In this document: one piece after another, positions 13,601 to 25,600 of the stretch
How positions within the stretch are numbered: the stretch's first letter is position 1
How the letters are laid out: each line of letters begins with the position of its first letter
NCBI GenBank assembly: GCA_029204225.1
Contig: CM055095.1
Coordinates: forward strand, 71,525,617 to 71,589,616
From: Diphasiastrum complanatum
Lineage: Eukaryota; Streptophyta; Lycopodiopsida; Lycopodiales; Lycopodiaceae
Length of the DNA: 64,000 bases
Direction: 5' to 3'
Translations under genes and position numbers: made by a program
Notes under the pieces: model-generated
The model's database searches: none
What the model was told of the DNA's origin: nothing
The model's input: only the letters and a program-made list of their open reading frames with translations

Positions 13601-16600
13601 CTAACACTAATTAAAATCCTAAATGATAACATTAGAGGTACTAATGTAAACATTAACTCTAACACTCCCCCTTAATGTTTACATTGTCTTGAACTATGCA
13701 TAACAAAAGTATGCATGTGTATCTTCCATGAAGCCCATGTAGTGAAGATCCTCAATTCTGATGTAGAACTCATGATCAACTCTGATCTCAATGTCTTCAT
13801 TACTCGATGTAGAACTGTCTTCCTATGATGATGTAGAATTTCCTTTGAATGTCGATCCTTTTCATATGAACCTGCTTCATATGACTTCTCAATGTCTTGC
13901 TTTAGTCTTCATGTCTCTTTAGTGTATGTGTGACCACCATGAGTTCAACATATCACCCAATTCCTTGACTTCCTTTGAATCAAAGAACTTTGACTCCCCC
14001 TGAATCAGATAATGTAGACATGATAACTTTTGCCTTAACCTTGAGAACTTTGCTTGAAGATTGACTCCCTTGGTCTCTTTGAACATCTTTCAAGCTACCA
14101 CAAATGTAAGGATCTCCCCAACATTCACAAAGAAAAAATAATCCTCTTTGATTACAGTAACACCATCATGATAACCATAAGTAGGAAATAGATCTACAAA
14201 TGTCAACATCAAATCTCATACATCAACACCCACTTTAGAAACCTGTACTTCATAAGTAGTCGGCTCCACTTGTGTCGATTCCTTGAATCGAACCCATTTC
14301 AATTCTCCTGGTACTCTCGTAAGTTACCACTTGTGATGAACTTGATGGACTTTGGTTGAACTACTCTACCTGGATGTACACTTCATGTTTGCATTCCAAC
14401 CACTCACTCCAAATAGAATAGAATATCATCCATTAACCAACCAAATATGCAAGTAAAAGAGCATCCCCAATAGAAAGATAAATGTATACAATACTTCCTC
14501 ACCCAAAGTAACTGATACTCCCCTTCAAATACTTTCTCACACAAAGTACTTGACATGATCTTTTCCATGGAATCTCCCACCTCTATCTCACACACACAGT
14601 CACTTGCACCAAACAACTTTCCAACCTCGAAAGCATTTCATCTTGATATCTATTTATTCTGACACTTTGTCATATGCAAATTTGGTGTACGTCCATCTTT
14701 AATCATGTTGTTTTTCTTGAAGCTAAACAACAACCTGTACTGTTGATTTTCAATGGCTAATCAACAACCTTGGCTTCCCAATCTTATAACAGAATCTACC
14801 ACATGACAGAACATGAACTTGGATAGATTCTAGAACCTTTCTCCAACTCAAAATAGAATTGATCTCACTTGGTACCACCACATGAACAATCAACTATGAC
14901 TTGGATGGTATCCAGGAATTACATGACAACCACAAAAAAAAATCACTTCGATTACTCATAAATCTGAAGTGATGCTAGTTCAGATAGACAAGAAAGTTTC
15001 TACAACATAATCAGGTTACTATGACTTGAATAGAAACCAAACCGATACAACGTAGAATGTTGACCACACAGCTTGCCACACCTTTCGCTTGTAACAACGA
15101 ACTTATCATTTGCCACCATGATAAGAAACTGTGAAAAAATCCTCTTGAATATCGATTTATCTATATAGACTCATAGTCTATACTTCTCATGCAACTTCCT
15201 CTTAAGAATTTGCACCTTTGTCGATTCCAACCTCGACAAAACTTTGTCAATCTTAGAACGTCTGAAGTTGAACTTCCTTCAGTATGCTTGTTGGTAGCCG
15301 CTTCTGCAGCTTCAGCAACACCATGATCACCGATTGTCTTCCACTATCATCTCTTTTGTTTCATGTAGAGTTTCCTTTCCTTGTGAGTTAACCCTTCCAT
15401 TTTGTGACGAATTTTGTTTTGATTATTGCTGTGAATCCCTTCTTCACCTTGCACTTGATTGCAAACACCTCCTAGTCGTATTGCCGATCCTTACTCCTGA
15501 GACCTCCTTAAGCATGCATCAAGGTTCTTTCCCTACTTAAACCTTATTGATCTCCTACTACATGACACAACCATTGCATCCTAGCAATCTGTGTATGTCC
15601 ATGCATGTAATTCAATTACTTCCAACAATAATCGACAATCTGTAGCGATCCACTTGAGTATGCTCGAAATTTCTCTTAGAAATCTGTAACTAACCACAGC
15701 CAATAACATGCATCCTTGCATGCAACCCAAACTAGGTTTGTATTGGCCTTTGAAGTCTCCACTTTTGAACTTTCGCTTGATTCGAATTTTCTGCCTGTGA
15801 ATTTTGTCCTTTAGATGTTTGACCTTCCTTCAAACTCCTGTCCTTTGAACTTAGCCCTGTTCAAACCTTCTTGTCCTGATTTCACCTGATCCTTGAACTT
15901 TTTACCTTTTGATCTTCAAGCTCCTGATATTTGACCTTGTTAGAATTCCCTTGATTCTAACCTGATTCAAGCCTGCTCGAACTTGAACCATCCCTTTCTT
16001 AGTCTCCATAGAACTATCTCCAGCGATCTGCTTGTTTCCAGCGATCAGGTACTACAGTAGACAGTGAATTGTCAAAAGTGAGCAGGTCTGCAGTTCTAAT
16101 AGCAGCGAACATGTCTGTAGTTTCAGCGAACAATGCTGTAGCAGCGATTCAGTCGCTCAGGAACTAGTTCAGCAGTGATTTGATCCCAGTGACCAGTCAG
16201 CAATCTGTTTTCCAGCAACAATCTGATTTTTCCAGCAGCGATCTTTTTCCAGCAGACAACAAATAGTTCCGTAGCCGGCAATCAGCTGTAGGCAATAGAA
16301 TCTGATACAGCTAGTGCTCCAGCTCAGCCATGGTCTGATTCCAGCGATCCAACTCTCAGGTGTTAAGTAGCGATCCAACATGCAGCCAACCAGCGATCTG
16401 TCTTCAACACCTGCGACCTGCAATTTGCAACAGATCTATCCAGCCCAGCCTATAGCTTCCCTCCGACAATCCAATCTTCTCCTAGAAGATTCTCGTTGTG
16501 ATAACAACATTGTCTCCATGCTATGCTGTCCTATAACAACCTGAAGTCTGAGGAAGATTCCATAATCTCCTCTTGCAGCTCAGCTCTTTTCCTTGTACAC

Positions 16601-19600
16601 TGGATCTTCTCCCACAAAGCTGCCACCGTTGTAGTTGAAGATCAAACTTGAGAGCTGGCTAGGGACACCACCTGCACCTGTTTTTCTCCTTGAAGATGAT
16701 GGCCAAATCAATTCCTTATGAATTGATTCCGTTCATTGGAATACCTCCTTGTTCTCTCGAATCTTGAACCTTGCTCTGATACCATGTTAGAAAACCGACT
16801 TGATCATACAAGTAACCCAAGACAAGATTCCTATTATTGTTAGACAATAGTCATACACATGAGAGAGAACAACAATGATGAAGAGATGTACTCCAACTAT
16901 GTCCATACAAATGAGGTAGGGCGCCAGCCTACATATATACTTTCTCTAAACTATTTGTAAGGTAAAAAGCATAAAGCAAATAGCAAAAGACAAAAAGCTA
17001 ATTGCTATAATTACTACCTATATTGGGTAAACACCAAGATGAGTTTCTAAGTGATAAAAGCAAATCCTATTCTAGTAGTAGTGCGCCCACTTACATGTAT
17101 GACTAAAAATCAAATTTACTATAAATAGTAATGGCCCCTATAATAGCACACAGGCATGGCCAAACTAACTCTAATTAAAATCCTAAATGATAACATTAGA
17201 GGTACTAATGTAAACATTAACTCTAACATTATGTGATGTCGACCACCATATAGATCTTATTTCTGGTGCCACCCCACCTTCTCGTGCACCATATCGTATG
17301 TCTAAAGTCGAACGTGATGAGGTTCAGCTTTAGATTGCTTCTCTTTTACATCAGGGCCTCATTGTACCTAGTCATAGTCCCTTTAGTGCCCCTGTTCTCT
17401 TGTTGCTAAAAAAGATGGGACCAAACGCCTTTGCATGGACTATTGTGCCTTGAACAAGCTTATTATCTGTAATCAGTATCCTGTTCCTCATATGGATGAC
17501 CTTTTTGATCAGCTTGGCACTTCTTCTATCTTTTCCAAGATTGACCTTCGTTATGGATACTATCAAATTAGGATGCATCCTTCTGATGAGCATAAGACTA
17601 TGTTTTGTACTCACTTAGGTTTGTATGAGTTTCATGTTCTTCCCTGTGGTGTTCAGAATGGTCCACCCACGTTCTAGAATGCTATGAATAATGTTTTACG
17701 TCCTCTTCTTGGTGTTTGTGCTTTAGTTTATGTTTATGACATTCTTGTTTTTAGTACCTCTTTGTCTGACCCCATGTGTCACATCTCTCGTCTGTGTTTG
17801 AGTTACTTGTTAAGCATCAGTTGTTTGCTAAATTGTCAAAATGCTCCTTTGCTGTTGCTGAGATTGAGTTTTTGGGTTTCCTTATTTGTGATGGTCGTAT
17901 TCGTCTTGATCCTCGGAAGGTCTAGGCTATTGAGGATTGGCCTATTCCAACTGGCGTTCATTCTGTTCGTATGTTTTTAGATATGGCTACCCATCTTCAT
18001 CGTCTTGTTAAGTATTTCGCCACTGTGGCTGCCCCACTTCATTCTTTGCTGAAAAAGTCTCATAAGTTTGTTTGGACTTTTGAGTGTCAGACTGCTTTTG
18101 ATGCTTTTCGTCATGCCATCATTTCGGTCGCCGTTATGTGTTTGCCACAATTTAATCAGAGGTTTATTGTTGAGACTGATGCTAGTTCTGTTGGTCTAGG
18201 CGCTCTTCTTTGTCAGTCTGAGTGTGTCATTGCTTATGAGTCTCGTCGTTTGCGCTCTTACAAGCAACGTTACTCTGTTCATGAGAAAGAGTTACTTGCT
18301 GTTATCCATGCTCTTAAGAAGTGGCGCCATTGTTTGTATCGTGTTCCTTTTGATATTATTACTGATCATGAGTGTCTTCGTTATCTCTTATCTCAGCGTG
18401 ACCCTAGTGATCATTAGTATCGTTGGTTACAGTTTTTACAGTCTTTCCATTTTGACATTTTGTATCGTCTTGGAAAGTCGAAACACAACATCTGATGCTT
18501 TGTCTCATCTTCTTGCTTTGTGACATAGTCTTGTTGCTTCTGTTCCTTCTTGGTTTGATGATTTACCAGCTGCATATTTGACTTGTCCTGACTTTTGATC
18601 CACTTCCTTCCTCTCAAAAGTTCCAGGTTTATACTGTTGTTGATTATTGTTTATATCATTATTGTGCTTTGTGTATTCCTAGTTCTCTTTCCATTTGTTC
18701 TCAGTTGTTGTTTGATGCTCATGCTTCTCCTATTGGTGGCCATTTTGGTTTTCAGGAGTCTTATACTCGTCTTAAAGACCATTTCTATTGGCCATCCATG
18801 AAGTCTGAGCTAGCATATTTTATCCGTGAGTGTACCTTTTGTGCTCGCAATAAATATTCCCGTGCTAAGTCCGCTGGCTTGCTCCAGAGTTGGCCCATTC
18901 CTCATCACCAGTGGACAGACATTTCTATGGACTTTATCCTTGGCCTTCCTCATACCCGGCGTGGTAATGACTCATGTATGGTGGTGGTAGATCGGTTCTC
19001 GAAACATGCACATTTTATACCAGTCCGCAGCAGTACTATTACAATAGTGCGCACGCCTTTTTATATCAAAGATTTTTTAGTTGCATGGTTTTTCACGTAC
19101 TATTCTTTTTGATCGGGATAGTAAGTTTACATCTTCCTTTTGGATAGAGCTTATACATATTTTGGATGTACAGTTTCTTATGGGTACCACTTATCATTCT
19201 ATTGTTGATGGGCAGGCTGAGGTCCTTAATCGGATCCTTGAGGATTCTCTTCGGCACTTTGTTTCTCCTTTAGGGAAGGATTGGGATCAACATTTATGTT
19301 TGGCAGAGTATAGCTATAATAGCTCTGTTAGTACCAACATTGGAGTTTCTCCTTTCTTATTGGCTCATGGGTATGCTCCTCTTTTGTTCGGGAGCTTATT
19401 GCTAGGGCTACTACTCATTTACAGCAGGTCCAACAGCGCTATCAGACTTCTGTTGATTGCCATCGTCGTCATCTCCAGTTTCAGCTTGGTGATGGTTTAT
19501 CTTTGGCTACGTTTTGCGCGACATCATTTTGTTTAGGGCCACGCTTCTACTGAGAACCTTGCATCACGTTGTTATGGGCCTTATCGTATTATGGAGTGCC

Positions 19601-22600
19601 TCAGTCCTGTTACATATCGCTTATAGCTGCCTGATACTACACGTGTCTGTGATACCTTTCATGTTAGCTTGTTACGTGCTGCCATTGAGGATGATGCTCC
19701 TCGCGATCTCACATTTCCTTCAGATTCCGAGCTGTTTCCTTTCTTACTAGCTGCCATTCTCCAGGTTCGCCTTTAGCATAGTCGGTGCCGTCGGCAGGTT
19801 CAGTTTTTGGTACAGTGGGATGGTCATCGTATTGAGGAGGCCACATGGGAGCCTATTGATGTTTTTTATCATACACCATTATTGGCAGATGAGGTTCGAG
19901 CCCTCATGGCCTTGGTTATTTCCTCTACCATGGATATCATTGCAGATGTTCTCTCTACCTCATGATTTGGCTAGCCATGGCTATTTCTTTTTTGCATCTA
20001 CATCACATTACTATAATAGTTGCTTAGTACATGCTTTAGACTTGTATGCTGCTTGTGAGATATCTGTTGTGACGACTTATGTCCTTCACCATCAGTATTT
20101 CCATTAGTTCATGCTTTTTCAGTATTTAGCATTATGCTTGTTAGCCGGTGGAGGGCTTTTTTTTTTTTTTGGCAAGGGAGAGTTATGGACTCGGCTCATT
20201 ACATTCGTTGCGTCAATTCTTTTATTCTTTATTATGCATAAGCAGGCCTATGGGCCCTTTTTATTCATGTACTGGCCTTGGGCCTTGTTTGGTCACATAT
20301 TGATTTGGAGTGAGGGTCCTCCTATTGGGGGGCGCACTATTTTCCCTCCAAATCTTTTGCCTCCCTTTATTATTGAATTCCTACTTTGAGGTTCATTGGT
20401 AGGGTATATATAGGGCAGCATTGTAATCTTTTATTCAGTTGATGATGATTGCTCTTCTTTAGCCTCATTATATATTCTCTCTTTCACGCTTTCTAGCCTA
20501 AGTCCTGCTTTCTAGCATAGCTAGTGAATCTTAGCTTGTAACTGGCATGCCAGATACCAGGTTCCGATGAAGAAGTTTTGTTATCTCCAATTTTTCAGCA
20601 ACTGTTTGTTCATTAGAATTGTTATCTTATGCATGTTCTCTAAATCCAGAGGCCAAATGCAAATCGACTGTAAGAGCTGATTTATTAGTAGCAAAATTGT
20701 TGTCATGTTTGAAAGAAACCTCCAACTCGTCTAATTTCTGTGATGGTGCAAGGCTCAGAGAACTAAGGTGCTAGATGACAAACCAACTTCATGAGTATCA
20801 TTGATCTAGCAAAAGAGCTCACCTGTTCTTGGTCAATATCTGATTTGATGTTTGGTTTCACTATTGTGCAGCTGTTCTCGGTCGTCTGCCTGGCACAACA
20901 GTTTACAGGAATGTCAAGCAGTACCCAGATGCATATACTTACCTTGGGATTGTGATAGTTCGAGTTGATGCACCCATCTATTTTGCAAACATAAGCTTTA
21001 TCAAAGACAAGTGAGCCTGGTCAATACTTCCTTTGCATGTTTGCATGTTCAAGCTAATGTAGTAGATGGTAGTTTGAAAATGCAGCTTTTGCTTGGTTTG
21101 ACTCTTGGTAGTTATTCGGACTCTTGGTAGTTATTTGGAGTTATCTAGCTTTCTAGAGGTCGATCTGTAAAGTATCAAGGCATAAGGCATCAAATCAAAA
21201 AAGTGTTCCTTCTCATGATTCAAAGATTGTGAGCTTCAATTTTGGATCCAAATATTATATGTGAGTAGAAGGTAGGCCTAACTTGCAATTGGGTTTTCAT
21301 TTTCAAGGTTGCGAAAGTATGAATTCAATTCAGGATCAAATGCGATCCGTGGAGCTGATACTGGACAAATTCAATTCATTATTCTTGATCTGTCACGTAT
21401 GTTCTGGATGCTTTTCTCTTTTGTATAGAAGTAGCATTTCCATTAATAGGTGATATACATTGTAAAGCTAGTATACTCTAGCTTGACTCAACAAACCTTT
21501 GCAAACTTTGCCATATATCAGACTTTTGATTAGTATATTTCCAGCTTGTGCAAAATCAAAAGAGACCTTATGCATACATTTCCATCGTAGAAATTGTTAA
21601 TATCAACCATTTTTCTTGTCTTATCACCTTTTAAAGAAGAAAGATATTGTCATTTACACGTGTCTTCATTCCAAGCTTGCAAAACTTAACTTCTCCTAGG
21701 CAATGATTCAACTCATTCAATTCTCTTTTAACTATACATTTGATTTCGTTCTGTGGATGATGAGAAGCACACGCCTAGTGACAAGCTTAACAATAAGGCC
21801 AAATTGTAGGGGGCATTATAAAATTTCTCTTTCCAATATGAAGTTATTCTGCATCTAACCAACAGAAACTGGATTGACAGCCGTTACCTATATTGATTCA
21901 ACAGCGATACATGCATTAAAGGAGCTGTATCAAGAGTATAAAGTTCGAGATATCCAGGTACATATCCTTTCCACCTACATAGCATTTTCTGTACTTTGGA
22001 TATGGAAAAAGAGTAAAAGAGTGAAGGTGCTTACAGCAGTTTTCTTGCATGGAAACTTAGAAGCTGTTTATTTAGTGCTACGTGCTATGAGACTAGACTC
22101 ATGTGCAAGTCCATTGAATTCAGTGAAAGGAAACTATACTTGTCTTTCGAAATTTTTCCGAGTCTAAGTCATCTTTTTTTCTATAATTTAGACACGAGGA
22201 ACAAGTCTTGTTGTCATATCTACCTTGAGATATCCATAACTTTGATACTCATAGAGAAACTTGTGGGACCAGCAGATACGAGTTCGGCAAAAAGAAACTC
22301 ATCTGAACTTCTAGCACCCAAAAAATGAGAAAAGAATATTCCAGCTGGAAATGGAACTAGAATGTCTGTAATGCATGCTCTAGAAACCAAAAATCACTTT
22401 TGTAAGGTTGAGATTGATAGACGTTAAGGTGGTGTGCTTTACAATCAGTTGAGGCGACATGGATGAATACGACGATTAGCTTATACCTTCTGTGATTGAA
22501 AGATTGAGGATCAAAAACCCCTTAATGAACTATATGGAGAGAGGATTGTAAGAAAATGCAAGTCTATCTGCATGCATTCACACTTCTCTATGAAGGTAAG

Positions 22601-25600
22601 TTATCTTTTCTTCCAGGTAGTTTGTCTTCTCTTTCTAACCTTTCAACATGTGAATTATCCTCCAGACTTCAAAAGCTCTTCATTCGACCCATCATTTTTT
22701 GCATCATCCTTCCTATTGCGCCTTTCACTAGGTTCTTTGTTCAGATCTTCAACAATCGCTGCCAATTTCTTTGAACCTCGACTTTGGCATTTCGTGTTTC
22801 TGACCCCTGTAAATTTGTTTGTGGATTAATGCGACTAGTAGCATGTAAGCAATAGTTGTACTTTACATTGGTTTAATGTTTCAACTTCACATAGTGGTAA
22901 TTTTAGATCTTGATATGATTGTTATGTACTACTATAACATCAATGGTGCATGTGCAGACAGATGCAAAGGCTTTATTGTGATGCGGAGTGTGTGGTTTAT
23001 GAGTCAGGTCAAGCTTTTGCTGAGGCAGTGAGAAAAGTATTTGCTGTAGTAGTTATGGCAAGTCCTGCTAACTTTCTTCAATCGTACTAGGTTAGTGGTA
23101 AGTCAACTAACATATTGACCTACTCGAGTAGGTCTCCATTGCTGTACCTCACTAACAACTGAGAGCTTAAGTAGTTACTGTGCGGTGCAATCTGAACCCA
23201 TTAGGGATTGACTCGTATTGTAATTTGGGTGTCAGACCAACTTATAGGCAATAATGAGCAGTGATTACATAGGAGCGCAACACAGAAAGCAGACAATATG
23301 CTTCTAACCCCTCTACTCTTCTACTTCACACTCAACCACTTTCAACTTGTCAATTTAGCTTTTGAAACTTTTCTAGTGGAAAGGTATATCAGCTAGGTGA
23401 TTCGTATCAGGATAGTATAGGTCGATCTCTCAACTTTGTAGTTTCCCTATAATCTAATCTAGGCTAGGTGGATGTTAGAAATCCATAAATCATAATATGG
23501 ATGGACAGACTAGGATTCGAACCCAGGACCTCCCTCATACCGGATGGGATGCTCTACCACTGAGCTATCCGCCATGTTTCATAGTTCTCTCTAGAGTGTG
23601 GATTGATATTCCAACACCCCCCGGCTCAAGCCACACTTGGTTGGGGTCCTAGCTGTCACCTGCCCCACAACTTGGGCCACCTAACCATGGCTTTGACACC
23701 ATGAACTGTTAGGTCTAACTTGGCTCTGATACCATGTTAGAAATCCATAAATTATAATATGGATGGACAGACTAGGATTCGAACCCAGGACCTCCCTCAT
23801 ACCGGATGGGATGCTCTACCACTGAGCTATCCGCCCTGTTTGATAGTTCTCTCTAGAGTGTGGATTGATATTCCAACAGTGGACTTTTATGTGATTTGTT
23901 CTCACACGGAGGACTTTGTCTTTGAGAGTTGGATGCAGCTTTGGTTATCGTAGTGAATTACATTGGCAACAATCTGCTTCATTTGCAAATCATTGTGTAG
24001 GTTTTGCAACAATATTGCCTCACAGGAAGCTCTGTACTCAGCCTTAGTAAATAGTGATGCAATTCTTGGCCGCTTATTAGAATTCCATGTGGCACTCACA
24101 TAGGTGAATGGATACAGAATTAAAAAGCAGTAAAAGAGTGAGAGTACCTTCAAAAGTAGGTACTTGATGTCAATATTAGCTGTACAAATCAGCCAGCAAT
24201 ATCGGTGGTAAAAACCCTAAATCACCTCCAAAACTCGGCAACAATCAGCATAGATGAAGACCATGTCATGCAAATCCTCTTCAATACAGAAACTTTAAAG
24301 TGGAATAGGTCTGATTGACAAGTCGTATAGTTATTGCACTTGTTGGTCAACAAGGAATGTTTAGATCCATTCAACATTGAAATAGAACTTGTCTACAACA
24401 AACAGTACTTTTGAGAGAACTCTGATTGACCTTTAGGTACAATGAACTCATCTTCAAGAATGCAGTATAAAAATTATAAGGAATCCAATACGAAATCTTG
24501 CAGAATAAAAAATGCACTATTCCATTTTGACCAAAGGTTGACTTTGCAACAACTTTGAGTATAGAACTGCATTTGACATGAAAGTCAAATCAATAGCTTG
24601 TCATAGTGTAGCACCCTCAAATATATAATAATCTCCAACTTATATTGCAGGTTGTTGGGTTGGTTTTGCCCCTTCTAGAGGTGTGGAGCAGGAGATCGAT
24701 TTCAAAGCTGATACTAAGCCCATTCCCAAAATCCTTGTAGGTTGAGTTTGTTGGAGCAAGAAGTCGAGCAAATCAAAGAATTTCTAGTTAAGGGATTTAC
24801 TACACTTAGTAAATAATGATTTGGTGCACTTGCTCTTCTACTAAAGGAAAATGATAGAACTATATAGATGTGCATAAATTATTGTGCTTATAACAAATCC
24901 ACTAGAAAAAAATGCCCATGAGCAATGATGTCTTGGATAGGTTGTCAAAAGCCAAATACCTCTCGAAGATTCACTTAAGAAATGGTTATCACCAATTTAA
25001 ACAAGGGGTGCTATTATGTGAAGACTACTTTCCAAACTTAGTATGGACATTTTAAATATATTGTTATGCCCTTTGTTATGAAAAAGTCTTAGTTATTATT
25101 TATGGTAATGTAATAGTTGCGACATCTTTTCTTATGTTGTTAGATTTATGTCTTCACTACAATAATTTGATGTGTAAGAATGTACTTTGTGTGTAAGTAG
25201 CTGATCGGCTCATTATTTGAGTGGATGTGCAAGTAGTTGAGTGTATACATCAAAAGGCCTTTAATTATGTGGATATAGGTGGAACTGAAATAGTTTTTTT
25301 TCTTGGAACATTCTTTCTATTCTAGATTTTTTGGTCCTTCAATCCTTTGATCCTCTGTTGGGCCACATCGTTGATGTGGATACTTCTATCCTTTCCCCTT
25401 CTTTTTTAGAAGAGATGTTTTGTAAAGGTATGCTATAGTCAGTCCTTGTATTCAATGATGTTTTGAGTTCTATGGTTGTGACTCTTACTTTGAATAAAGT
25501 CTAGTTGCTTCCATCTGCTATTGCTAGTGTGTCAATTTCTGCGAAGTAGAAGGCTCTTCTTTATAAGTTACATGTAATTTTGCTGCGGATCATTCAAACA

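Larger units (their letters stand above)
13219..17228 (-). mobile_element. Non-autonomous antisense LTR element (LARD-like), nested
   Basis: Two near-identical LTRs (13219-13664, 446 bp; 16785-17228, 444 bp) start TGTTAGA and end TAACA. Inside the right LTR lies GCTCTGATACCA (16773-16784), the reverse complement of the initiator-tRNA-Met PBS, and next to the left LTR lies CTCCCCCTTA, a reverse PPT, so the element is on the minus strand. TTATG flanks both ends (13214-13218 and 17229-17233), a perfect 5-bp target duplication. The 3.1-kb interior has no gag or pol domain. The LTRs differ at about ten positions plus a small indel, so the insertion is young compared with its chromovirus host. Confidence 0.93.
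11480..20560 (+). mobile_element. Decayed Ty3/gypsy chromovirus, split by a nested LTR element
   Basis: Plus-strand order is gag, CCHC knuckle (12440-12475), protease, reverse transcriptase (17234-17950), RNase H, integrase with HHCC, chromodomain, and a 3' LTR from about 20179. This order with a C-terminal chromodomain is diagnostic of plant chromoviruses. The 13219-17228 insertion interrupts pol between protease and RT. The upstream pyrimidine-rich stretch 10870-11480 may be its 5' leader. No 5' LTR resembling the 3' LTR is found, so the 5' end is probably deleted. Many TAG stops and some frameshifts mark it as dead. It is in the same orientation as the host transporter gene. Confidence 0.88.
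5948..20871 (+). other. 14.9-kb transporter intron filled by nested retroelements
   Basis: The intron between exons 5896-5947 and 20872-21010 contains, left to right: an Ala-rich coding scrap, a GA microsatellite, an antisense LINE, a GA/GT microsatellite complex, a sense chromovirus without visible 5' LTR, and inside that chromovirus an antisense 4-kb LTR element. The splice donor GTAAGA and acceptor GTGCAG are good and the frame is conserved across it. Confidence 0.85.
23473..23878 (-). mobile_element. TRIM (miniature LTR retrotransposon) with tRNA-like LTRs
   Basis: Two 144-bp LTRs (23473-23616 and 23735-23878; three substitutions between them) with TGTT...AACA ends surround a 118-bp interior. 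GCTCTGATACCA at 23723-23734, the reverse initiator-tRNA-Met PBS, abuts the right LTR, and CCCCCCGG at 23617-23624, a reverse PPT, abuts the left LTR, so the element lies on the minus strand. GTGGA at 23468-23472 and 23879-23883 is a perfect target duplication. There is no coding capacity. Each LTR holds a 72-nt tRNA-like domain with Pol III boxes. It sits antisense in the last intron of the sulfate transporter, beside a copia RNase H relic. Confidence 0.95.

Noticed and set aside
16010-16435. CRISPR-like repeat array
   Set aside because: Repeats are short, degenerate and irregularly spaced, in a plant retroelement; not a CRISPR.
23502-23835. Two tRNA genes on the minus strand
   Set aside because: Acceptor stem does not pair, the anticodon loop is abnormal, and both copies are embedded in LTRs with PBS, PPT and target duplication.
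23473-23878. Two tRNA-derived SINEs in tandem
   Set aside because: The paired repeats have TG...CA ends, a PBS and PPT at the correct junctions and a single 5-bp duplication outside, which is LTR-element structure; no A-tail is present.
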